A stretch of DNA of 64,000 nt, taken from Nitzschia sp. DOCU1 (Eukaryota; Bacillariophyta; Bacillariophyceae; Bacillariales; Bacillariaceae). Position 1 is the stretch's first letter; every line of letters begins with the position of its first letter. Positions 10,519 to 19,447 of the stretch are shown here, one piece after another. Made by a program: the position numbers and the translations under genes. The notes beneath the pieces are model-generated. The model ran no database searches, was not told where the DNA came from, and was given only the letters and a program-made list of their open reading frames with translations. The stretch covers positions 1,488,001-1,552,000 of the forward strand of contig OX595987.1 in the NCBI GenBank assembly GCA_951394045.1, written 5' to 3'.

Positions 10519-10905
10519 TTATGCTTTTCGACTATCGCTTCCAGTAGGGGCAAAGAGCGGCGATGACTGCGGTAAATCGCCCCAACCGAACACCTGTTGG
10601 TTTGCAACCGGTGGAGGGGCAATGATCGGGATTTCAGGAAGGTCATTGGACACCACTCTATGCCGTCTGGCACTTCTTGATTTTGTTGGGAAACCCTCCT
10701 GTGATGTCTCACTCAGGTGTACAAGGCGTTCGGAAGATGGGCTTGGATTCGCCGAATTTCGAAGGTCCAGGTCCACCAACCAAGGGCGGTTACTCGACGC
10801 GGTCGGGGGCCGCCCCGATCCTCGGAGATCATCAAACGAAGGCGTTGATGATGATGATGATGATGAGACATTATTGTCGACGCGTTGGTATTGTTGAGGA
10901 TTCAT
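10519..10905 (-). CDS. Small protein with SNDLPEIPI / WGDLP box, paralogue 2
   Basis: 128 aa from the ATG at 10905. This start aligns with that of its paralogue at 9070-9465; an in-frame ATG at 11130 would extend it to 203 aa. Seen: a Ser run followed by a TPSFDDL segment, PWLVDLDLRNSANPS, then the shared SNDLPEIPIIAPPPVA and FGWGDLPQSS boxes near the C terminus. A GAT/TCA repeat at about 10852-10866 encodes part of the Ser run. Function unknown. The pair probably arose by local duplication, then diverged outside the box. Confidence 0.7.
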   Translation of the reverse strand: MNPQQYQRVDNNVSSSSSSSTPSFDDLRGSGRPPTASSNRPWLVDLDLRNSANPSPSSERLVHLSETSQEGFPTKSRSARRHRVVSNDLPEIPIIAPPPVANQQVFGWGDLPQSSPLFAPTGSDSRKA

Positions 10906-11684
10906 GGTAAAATCGCTGGATTTATCTTCTGTTGTTTGCTTGATAAAGTTGATGGGTCTTTTTCGGTTTTGTGAGCAGCAAGTGATGTGTTTGCGAGGGT
11001 TCGATGAAGAAGAGCGCGAAGATACCATAAAAAGCGACTTCGCGTAGTTCTTGAGAATTTTGGGGGCTATAATATTTCCCCTGGAGGACAGTGGTGTTGC
11101 GTCGCACGTGCACGAGGTCTTCTTTGCCATGCTTTCCAAAGAACAAATCCAATCCCCTGCGACGCTTTCCGCCCAATGGATTTCATCGTCCAGTCTTGGT
11201 AGAACGATTTTTGGGTTCTCTTGAAGGGGGTTTGGGTGGTGGGTTGGACAAGGATGTCATCGAGACATCATCGCTAGGATGATGATGATGTTTCAAGGGC
11301 CCATGGCTTTTCGATAATGACATGGGACCATGAGGAGCGTGCTTGGGCTTGTTGTTACTCCTCACACTCATGATCTTAAGACTGGCACTACCTGATAAGT
11401 TGCTGAGTTAGGCTAAGCGACGTGGGGAAGTAGTCCCGTATCCTCATAGACGTGGTCGACTATCCTCTTCTAGGCTCTACTCCGAGAGAGGAGTACAGAA
11501 AATGTGGCTGATGCTAGCTAGTAACATAGGTTCGTTATCTGGTCCGTTTACTTCTTAGCTCCGAAACGAAAAAAGTTAGTAGCTCCCACCGAATCGATGG
11601 CAAGTAGTTCTGGCTACTTCTAGTAAAGAGGAATTTTCGGCAAAGTGATAGCTTTCTTCCATAGTCGCTCGTTCCAAAATGAAA
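10906..11684. other. Intergenic with possible 5' extension of paralogue 2
   Basis: The frame of the preceding minus-strand gene stays open to about 11139. A separate minus-strand ORF of 62 aa starts at an ATG at 11371 and is His/Pro/Ser rich; it could be an upstream exon, but no convincing splice links it. Nothing else is seen. Confidence 0.35.
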
Positions 11685-12538
11685 TCATTCTCGTCTGGCA
11701 TCTCGAAAAATGACACTAAAGCGATGATCACGCTCCACGTTGACTGTTGCACCACTGGGGCTAGTGAATACAGCCTGATCCTCCCTCAATTCGTGAGAAT
11801 ATCGGTAGCGGCCAACTCCTGTCAATGCGTACAAACTAAGAGGCGGAAGAAGCAAATCCACATGGCCTTCCATGTCTATTGCACCCCCATCTTTGTGTGG
11901 TTTCAATCTCATAATGGAGGAACTCAACAAGGATATACCCGCCACCAAGTCCCCCGAAAACTTTACAGAATCCACATGTGCGTTTAACTCGCCCTCTTTT
12001 TTCAAGTCTATAGCATGACAAGGAAGCCATGACACTGGCTCGTAGGTAAGATGTCGTTTTGCCAATATCTGACGCGTTCGTTCAAAGATTTCTGGAATCC
12101 GGGCATCTTCCATGGTTTCGTCGGCCAGCTCAACTTCTTTGTAGCTGGTAATGACAGCATCCCAATGACCTTGCTCGTACCGTCGACTATAAAGAAGATA
12201 TGAAAAATGTTTGGCTTGTTGAGATGTTTGCATTTGAAGAACACGGGATCTTGTCTTGTAGTTGTTGTAGTAGCCACCTACCGCCTCATTCGTTTGGCGA
12301 TTTCGTCGGACAGCAAATCGCCTTCTTCTGACGTCAAAAAATCCCGATATACAATGGCACATTCGGGCGTAAAATCTTTCGGACATTGACTAGCATCTAC
12401 CAAAGATTCATCTGGTGTGGGGTCTGGAGACGACAGGTTCGACAGTGATCGTCGAGCAGACGCTCGCAGAAATCCTCCAATGGTTGGCAGTCTGGCTGCG
12501 CTCAAAGGCCCTCCTGCTGCTCTCGCGATCGACAGCAT
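11685..12538 (-). CDS. ALKBH7: AlkB-family Fe(II)/2-oxoglutarate dioxygenase, ALKBH7-like
   Basis: Two exons, 12282-12538 and 11685-12186, joined in phase, giving 252 aa. The N terminus (MLSIARAAGGPLSAARLP, then several Arg and few acids) looks like a mitochondrial presequence, consistent with ALKBH7. Seen: iron ligands HVD, then the family pattern FSGDLVAGISLLSSSIMRL, LLLPPLSLYALTGVGRYRYSH supplying the distal His, and HRFSVIFRD with the Arg that binds 2-oxoglutarate. ALKBH7 acts in mitochondria in programmed necrosis and tRNA processing in animals; the role here is not known. The start was moved from a TTG to the ATG three codons in. Confidence 0.85.
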
Positions 12539-12914
12539 TCTCAATCGAATTTCATGTCTAGATTCTGACCAAGTACCTCAGATAGGGAGTGTTGGTATCA
12601 GAAATAATACTATGGGGGGAAGACTGTGAGAGAGGTGGGTAATGCCGATGGCACATCCGCAATCTTTTTGTGAGGCCGCCATGACATCGTCACCGCTTGG
12701 CAGCAATTTCGACGCGGCGCGTGTGCAAGAGTTCGCATCCGAATGGATCTTTCGACTTGGTACTGGAATCACGTGGAATGAACGTAGAGAATCCCGTGCG
12801 GATCTTACCGGCCGCCCTTCCCCATTTTCTTTCGTCCCATGCATTTGACCGATAAGAGGTGCACGCAAGAGGCAAACTGACACCCCACAACGTCCCTATC
12901 GGTTCTTGATTCTC
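12539..12914. other. Divergent promoter region
   Basis: 376 bp between the divergent ALKBH7-like and flavoprotein genes. No gene or clear core-promoter motif was recognised. Confidence 0.5.
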
Positions 12915-14332
12915 ATGCTGTCTATTCAAGTACAAAAGGAAATGATGCACAAACTGTTGATCGTTGGAGCTGGCTTTGGGGGCAATGGTGTCATTACGGG
13001 TTTGACGCAGGCGGCACAAAAGATGGGCGATGGTTCGTCCACGCCGACCGCCCTGTTCCCAGAGGATTTGGAGGTGACAATGCTGGATCGCAAAACGTCT
13101 TTCTCCATCTCGGCAGCCTGGCAGTTTGCTTGGTCGTCAAGACTGAAATCTCCTACCCTTGAGTGGCCCATCACGGACTTGAAAGCAAATCACTTTGAGA
13201 ATGTGAAATTCATTTCTGGTGAAGACGAAGCGTCTGTGGAGACTTTGTTGGTGGAAGAGAATCGCGTCCTTTTGAAAAATGGAAAATCCATCGAGTATGA
13301 TACTCTTGTGATTTCAGCGGGTGTAATTTCGGATCCAACAGGAATTCCAGGTCTTGTTTCGGGGGATGGACCTGTTGACTATTCGAATCAAGCCTTAGAT
13401 ATTTGCAACGGCAAGCATATCTCGTTGATTCAGCAAGGCATTGATCAAGTCATGGAAGATGCAAAGACGTCTCCCAAGACTATACTAGTGTGCGTCACCA
13501 GAATGCCTTACAAAGTAAGTTTTGAGGCCCGAAATGTAATACCAAAGTCGAAAATGCCTCACCTGGCTCTCCTTCGTCGGCGCAGTGTCCACCGGTGCCG
13601 TTTGAAGTAGCTTCGATATTGGACGATTTGCGACGAGAACGTGGCGTTCTGGATAATGTCAAGATATTGCTAAGTGTGCCGGTGCCGTTTCCGTTTGCGG
13701 GCCCGCCTGCAGAAAAGTTGTTTAGAGAACTTTTGGCGGAGCAAAACATTGAATATTTGCCGAACCATGTAGTTACCAAGATTACCGATGGGACGACATT
13801 TCATTTCGAAGTGGGCGAGGAAGAAAAGACTATCAGTGTGATTAAAGCTGACCTTGTTTTGGCGACTTATCCGCAACGAGCACCCGACTTTTGTAAGCCG
13901 CTGTGTAAGAATGGATACATTCCAGTAGACTTGGTGAGCAACAAAGTCAATTCCCACTCCAATATTTATGCCATTGGAGATGCCTGTCACGCCATGTTTC
14001 CCAAACCAAACAAGCCGCATCCCAAAGCTGGAGAATTTGCGTATATGATGGGACTGCATGTGGCTGATCAAATCGTCGCCAAGTTGAAATCCCCGGAATC
14101 GACGGTGGCTCCTCCAACTCGAGTCGCTGCTTGTGTGGCGGAGTGTGGAAGTGCAGGGAAGGGAGTCTTGATTCAGCCAAACTTTTCCGAAATTTTGGCG
14201 TCACCAGCAGAAGGAATGCCCAAGTTTGACTTTCCACTCGTGGACGATGCGGCTGGAGACAAGATGTCGTGGATCAATGGATATTTGACCAAATTCTTTG
14301 CGGAGGGTAAAGTTGCACCTTTCGGGGGTTAA
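12915..14332 (+). CDS. SQR/FCSD-like FAD-dependent oxidoreductase
   Basis: Two exons, 12915-13514 and 13586-14332, give 448 aa; the ATGs at 12942 and 12945 are alternative starts. Seen: an N-terminal dinucleotide-binding LLIVGAGFGGNG, the second-strand acid in VTMLDRKTSF, a LVISAGV segment, and SHSNIYAIGDAC near the C terminus for FAD binding. The splice restores MPYKCPPVPFE, which matches the redox-Cys 'CPP' box of sulfide:quinone oxidoreductases and flavocytochrome c sulfide dehydrogenase. No strong transit peptide or membrane helix is evident. The likely job is sulfide or related thiol oxidation, but NADH dehydrogenase-like relatives share the fold, so the substrate is inferred. Confidence 0.82.
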
Positions 14333-14676
14333 GAGGAGCCTTCTATCTCCCCTCAACTCGCTAATTTAGATATACTCACAAGCAGAAAGTAGAAAGTCCC
14401 TTCTATTGTCGATTCATTCCTCTATCTTTCTCCTGGCAATGGAAACGGCATTCGTCGTTTAGTCGGATGTGTCTGGCAATGACGACCTATTCGAACGAAC
14501 TTCGTCTGTCCTTCGGGCGATGTTCAATCGGCATCAGAAATCGTAGACATTTTTGGCGCCAGAATTCTAATGGTTCATCAGCCGCGACGGCGACGACCAT
14601 GACGATGACGCGTTGCAATAACCCATATCCAAATCGCCACTTCCCGCACAACGCTTCGGTTTCAGTTTACCAGTAA
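14333..14676. other. Intergenic
   Basis: No supported gene. A 69-aa frame runs from an ATG at 14467 to a stop at 14674 but lacks features. This stretch lies between two genes on the plus strand. Confidence 0.45.
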
Positions 14677-14856
14677 ATGTGTGAGATCTGCCTGAATCCC
14701 AACCAAAGCGGAGATCGAGACGCTGATCATATTGATTTTGCTGGTTTCTTCAGTGCCGATGCTATCGAAAGAGCCGTCCGTCAGGCCAACGCCATGCGCG
14801 CCGCCAATCAAGAGTCCAAAGAAGGCGATGGGGATGATGACAGCGACGGAACCTAG
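14677..14856 (+). CDS. Small ORF or upstream exon, 59 aa
   Basis: ATG at 14677, TAG at 14854-14856. It reads MCEICLNPNQSGDRDADHID, then a helical Ala/Arg part and an acidic tail. After the TAG the same frame stays open to 15178 and contains a CAAG|GTGCGT donor at 15154/15155 that joins in phase to the alpha/beta hydrolase. It may therefore be an independent small protein, an upstream ORF, or part of a longer first exon broken by the TAG. The antisense frame is also fairly open and encodes a hydrophobic stretch, but starts with GTG and has a TGA. Confidence 0.35.
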   Translation: MCEICLNPNQSGDRDADHIDFAGFFSADAIERAVRQANAMRAANQESKEGDGDDDSDGT

Positions 14857-15311
14857 CAGTACGCGCCTTCGGGCAGAGTCCTCGGAGGCTTCTTCGATGG
14901 ACGTACCAGCGACGACGGCACCGCTCACTCCGACTCCTCATCCAGAGGAGCCGCTGCTGTACTTGATACCGAGCCAGGTTTTCCCTACGTACCGCCCACT
15001 TCCGGCTTTGGTGCAGGTGATGGTACTTTTACTCTCCATGTGGACATCAGCAGTTTCTACATGGAAGCATTTGACATTCCTCCAGCCACTTGCGGTTCTT
15101 CGGGGATGGAGGGCGGCTCCTTCGCCTGCAGAATGCATTGCGTTTGTTGTCAAGGTGCGTACTTTCTTCAGACGATTTGAAATGCTTGGAGAAACGCTGG
15201 TGTTTCCTGTGCGCTCATCTTTTATTCTCCATGTGAATAAAGACAATATTGTTTACTTTGGTCACACAATTCACTCTGCAAGATCTCTTATTGCCCCCGT
15301 CTCGCATTTCC

Positions 15312-16410
15312 ATGGCAGAGCTCCGCCAAAGATTCCATTTACCGTCGGCCATTTCGAACTACAAGTCGTTTCAAGTCCCTAGCAGAAATGGCACACCTGT
15401 TCCGATTGGGGTTCACTATGTAAAATACACTAACGCAGAGATCAAGGAACCGTACGTGTTCGATGCCATCCATTGTCATCACGGCTTTGGGGCCTCTTCC
15501 TTGTCGTGGCTTCCCACGTTACCGTCGCTGGTGAATCGTTTGGGAGCCCGTGTTGGTTTAGGGCATGACATGGTAGGCTTTGGCTTTACGGACAGGCAAA
15601 AAGAATTGGAATGGTACAGCACGGATGCATCAGCGAGAATTAGCAAAGAAGTCCTTCTGCACGAGTCGTCCAGCGTCGACAAACCATTGAAACGGGTCGC
15701 CCTGTTTGGCCACTCTTTGGGTTCCTTGGGGGTATTGAAAATGGCACTCCAGCTTCCCAAAGAGACTGCCAAATTCATAGTACTTTGCTCGCCTGCACTT
15801 GGATTCAGTGGAAACTTCCCGGACGAGTCAATACTGGACCCTCCTTCAGGAGTGCTAGGAAAGTTCAAAGCTAAAATTGGCTCCATCTTTCGGAGGGGAC
15901 TCGTATTTCCAGTCAGTGGATACGTCCTACGTCGGATTGTTGGGTAAGACTTTGTTTTGTGGCCGCTGCATTGTCCTTTCACTGCGTTGTTTCTGACTTT
16001 TTTGCCAATCTCATCTATTCAGCCTCAAGAATTCATGGAGATTTGGCTTAAAGGCGACAGCGTGGGCTAACCCCAACGATATCAAAGATAGCGATGTTTT
16101 ACGATATCAATGGCCAGCTGTTGGAAAAGGCTGGGAACGAGGGATTTTACAGTTCGTGAGGGCGCAAACAAAGGTCGACGATAAGGAGCTCCTACGGAAG
16201 GTGCTCGCTCTGCCCAACACCACTGTGGCGGTGATTGTCGGATCGGAGGATAAGGTAGTCCCACCCAGCTTTACACGGCGCTTCTTGTCTGACTTTCAGG
16301 ACCAAGGAAGAATCAATCTCGTGGAACTCAAGGGACTTGGGCATGTTTCGTTTGAAGAGGATGTGGAAGGTTTCATCGACGCCTTGGAGGGAATTCTAAA
16401 GTCTGACTAA
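15312..16410 (+). CDS. Alpha/beta-hydrolase fold protein
   Basis: Exons 15312-15943 and 16023-16410 give 339 aa. Seen: the oxyanion-hole region HCHHGFGASSLSW, the nucleophile elbow GHSLGSLG with Ser, an Asp in VIVGSEDKVVPP near the C terminus, and the catalytic His in LKGLGHVSFEED. These three positions make a complete Ser-Asp-His triad in the usual order. The family includes esterases, epoxide hydrolases and chlorophyll-derived lipases, so the substrate is open. The frame is open upstream of 15312 to an acceptor at 15282/15283, so a longer N terminus with another exon is possible (see the small ORF at 14677). Confidence 0.85.
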
Positions 16411-16545
16411 TTGAGCCCAAAGTAGTTTAGGAGTTGAACTATCGTTTACAAAATTTCAATTAGCTAGCCAAAGAAGCACGATCCAAAGACACCACGTCAA
16501 GCAGCAGAATCGATATTAGCATTAAAACCCCGACGAACGCCTCGT

Positions 16546-17106
16546 CTACTCAAATTCAAACCATTCCGCCATTCGTACTAGTTCTTCAAAGAAAATGAGC
16601 CATATCCAAAAGGCAGCGCCAGCAACTGCTCCGAAACATGCATATTGCGACGCTTGGCGAGAGTGATTGACCGCGTCTCCATAACGTCCTTGCGACCAAG
16701 CTCGGTCGACCATGACAGACTGATATACGGCGCACACTCCGACTGGAAGGCATAGCAATAATGCAGCCACGGCGTAACACTGGTGATTGTTAGGGCGATG
16801 CACCGCATTCCGGGGTGTATCGAGGAGCTCTGATCGATGGAAACCCCCAGTGTCAAGAGGCTGGTGTTGCACGACGGGTAGATCCCCAGTGGATGCAAGC
16901 GGATGCGACCAAGATGTCTTCCCCGTTGCCTTTTCCCAGCAATAAATTCGACCATCCGTTGGAGAAAATGCAGTCGTCCATCCCGGCGGCAGCGTTTGCC
17001 ACTCATTCAACGCTCCCACAGGCGGTGGAGGTGGGGTATCCGTCGTCGTGGTGGCAATTGCTTCCACCAAAGGATCGGACTTGCCGCATTTCTCGTCCCA
17101 TGGCAT
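16546..17106 (-). CDS. WW domain - CD225/dispanin membrane protein
   Basis: 186 aa from the ATG at 17106, intronless. Residues about 39-69 form a WW domain (LPPGWTTAFSPTDGRIYCWE, ending TSWSHP, with Trp 43 and Trp 66). After a linker there is a CD225/dispanin unit: first hydrophobic helix about 110-131 (CYAVAALLLCLPVGVCAVYQ), a loop with SQGRYGDAVNHSRQAS, and a second helix about 152-175. Dispanins are small two-helix membrane proteins, known in animals as interferon-induced transmembrane proteins and in bacteria. The WW domain should bind Pro-rich ligands, so the protein could recruit partners to a membrane; this is inferred. Confidence 0.85.
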   Translation of the reverse strand: MPWDEKCGKSDPLVEAIATTTTDTPPPPPVGALNEWQTLPPGWTTAFSPTDGRIYCWEKATGKTSWSHPLASTGDLPVVQHQPLDTGGFHRSELLDTPRNAVHRPNNHQCYAVAALLLCLPVGVCAVYQSVMVDRAWSQGRYGDAVNHSRQASQYACFGAVAGAAFWIWLIFFEELVRMAEWFEFE

Positions 17107-17744
17107 GGTTTTGCAGCTGGTAGGCTAAATGCCTTGATTCGAAAGGCAATTGCAGAGCAAAAGGCGATAGAGTAGAGTAGCGATGTCACGAATCCAAAGT
17201 TCTATAAATCCTTGTTTGTTTTTGTTTGTGGCAAATAGTCGACAGAACAAGGACGGAAATCCACTCTTTCATCGGTTGCCCATTTTAGAGTAAGTTTTTG
17301 TCCGTTCGGATGGCATTGGACTTGTATTGCAGAAAGTCGGACTAGTCCATTATCGGGTGAAGGACGGGCATTGGTGGCGAGCGAGCGAGAAAAATGAGTC
17401 GATGAGGAGGTCTTTTTCATGTCGTTCACCGATTTTGTCCAATCAGGGTGCGTCATCGTCTTGAAAAAATCCGTTCCGTTTCAAACCAACCAACCAACAC
17501 GACGAAGAAGAAGATCGTTTGTCCCTTTGGGCGAATCATGCATCCGATCTTCAACCTCATTGAGCAGCCACCAGCGCGTGTCCTCTGTTTTGATGTTTGT
17601 TCGATAGGAAGAGCACTGACTCTCGACATTTGAATCATATCATACCGCCACTGCAGCTAGCTAGCTAGCAGAGCTAATAAAGCGGTTCAGCATTCTCTAG
17701 AGGTCGCTATCAGGTCCAGTAAGAGATCTTGTGAACGTGCCAAC
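17107..17744. other. Divergent intergenic region
   Basis: Between the WW-CD225 gene and a plus-strand gene. A minus-strand ORF of 84 aa (ATG at 17456, stop at 17202) has no recognisable features. A ctagctagctag run lies near 17658. Nothing else is seen. Confidence 0.45.
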
Positions 17745-19231
17745 ATGCCCATGCCATCCGAAGATTCCAAGCAGATTGAGGATCAAGTTATGACTGAACT
17801 TCGTTCGGCATTGGAGCTCTATCAAGCCTACCCACCGACCTCGATCATTTCTATTCCAAAAGTTGTGAAGTCGCCGCCAGAAGGACCCGATGAGGGAAGC
17901 CTGGAAGACGAAGAAACGGAGCTTCTTGTAAAGGTGAAAGATCCTGACTCGCCCAGCAAACGAACGGTAAACACCGCAGTGTCACTGGATGGATCGATGA
18001 CGATGAGCGACTCGTTTATGATGCGACTATCATCAAGCGCGTCATCGGGGGGTGGATCTTCTCTTGGAATGAGTGAGTCGTCTCAAAGATTCTACATTGG
18101 CACTGTGAAGGAAGAAGGAGAAGAATGTTCGATCCAAAGTCATGTTAGCAATTTGGGTACGGATGACATGAGTCACGGGGAGCTAATGGATGTCGTGCAC
18201 AGGCTTTATGATCAGCTCAAAAAGGCGGACGAGGCGTTGGCCAGGGAACGAAAGCGTCGGCATTCCCGAGAGAAGAATCTAATCAAGTTGGCCAAAGAAT
18301 TGGGTTCACGAAAGGATGCGGCGAACAAGCTGTTGTCAAAAATCGAAGAGGTAAGCCTGATGGTGCTGTCGAAAATGTAGAAACAATCCTTTTGGGGCCT
18401 TAGCTGATCGCTCTCTGTCGGTGACTTGTGCAGATGCGAGAGGAGTTACGAATGATGAAAGCCGAAAGGGAGTTGTTGGAGCAACGATTGGAACTTCAAA
18501 AGCGGGTAAGCAAAGAAATCCAAGCAGCGACGCAAGCTCAGGCAGACCGGGACGTACGCAAGGTTGCTGACAAGTGTAAGCGTACCATTGCCGAGCACGA
18601 TGAGCGAATTGAAGACTTGAATAGGACGCATGCTGTGCAATGCGAACAACTTTGTCGCGAGGTAGTCGAGGCGAATCAAGAGATCATGCGTCTGCAGAAA
18701 GTTTTGACGGAAATGACACGCGGCGCCTACCCCGTGGATCAAACTTTTACATCAACGGTGACACGAGAGGCCTTGTCACCCTCAAAAAGAGCTGGTTCGG
18801 TGACGAGACGGTCAAGGAGGGTCGAGCTGTGCGTGGCGACGTTTCTCTTTCTGGCGGCTGTTGTGCTAGGCTACAACATCCATTCGATGGAACCAGCCAT
18901 TCGGGATTTCGTGGGGCAGATCGGAGTATTCAATAGAATCACAACAATTGCCGGCGCTGATTACGTGTTCGGCGACGAGAAGGAAATTGACGGCAATCGT
19001 CACCGTCGCGGTCCTAGTGGCGGAGACCCGTTTTCTAAAGGCTCGACTTTCAGCGAAACTGATGCTACCAAGCAACAGTCAATTGGTGAGCTACTTTCCC
19101 AAGGCCCGTTTAGCGTGGCCGCTTCTTGCACGAAGATATCATTCAAGTGGATACGATCGCGGCTTGATGCTTTGCGAAAGGCTACGAGAAAGCAGGGCAA
19201 AGGGCTAAATGGCCAAGCACGCGCTGCATAA
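17745..19231 (+). CDS. Coiled-coil protein with C-terminal membrane helix, paralogue 1
   Basis: Exons 17745-18350 and 18434-19231 give 467 aa. The first 140 residues are acidic/Ser-rich and disordered. Residues about 145-320 form a long coiled coil (LMDVVHRLYDQLKKADEAL, EKNLIKLAKELGSRKDAA, DLNRTHAVQCEQLCREVVEA). A single hydrophobic helix follows (VELCVATFLFLAAVVLGY, about 355-372), then a polar tail of about 95 residues. The intron falls directly after KIEE, as it does in the inverted paralogue at 24206-25536. Function unknown; the layout suggests a membrane-anchored tether or golgin-like protein (inference). Confidence 0.85.
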
Positions 19232-19447
19232 AAAGGCTGTTGAAAGCGAAGTACTTTTTGGTCTCCTTAACTGGAAATTGCCCAAGGTTGATCTGACAAG
19301 TTGCTACAAAGCTACGTGCATAAAAACCATATTCGCTACATCAATTATATAGCCACCCTAAAAGGTGGAATAACATGGCTTCATAAATGCACTTGTCGAA
19401 TATTATCTCCAAGTCGACAAGACTTCTCTGCTCGCTGTGCAATCTAG

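Noticed and set aside
14662..14928. Minus-strand ORF with a hydrophobic helix (88 aa)
   Set aside because: It starts with GTG just after a TGA. Its hydrophobic stretch is the codon-aligned antisense of an acidic run on the plus strand, so it is likely a shadow frame.
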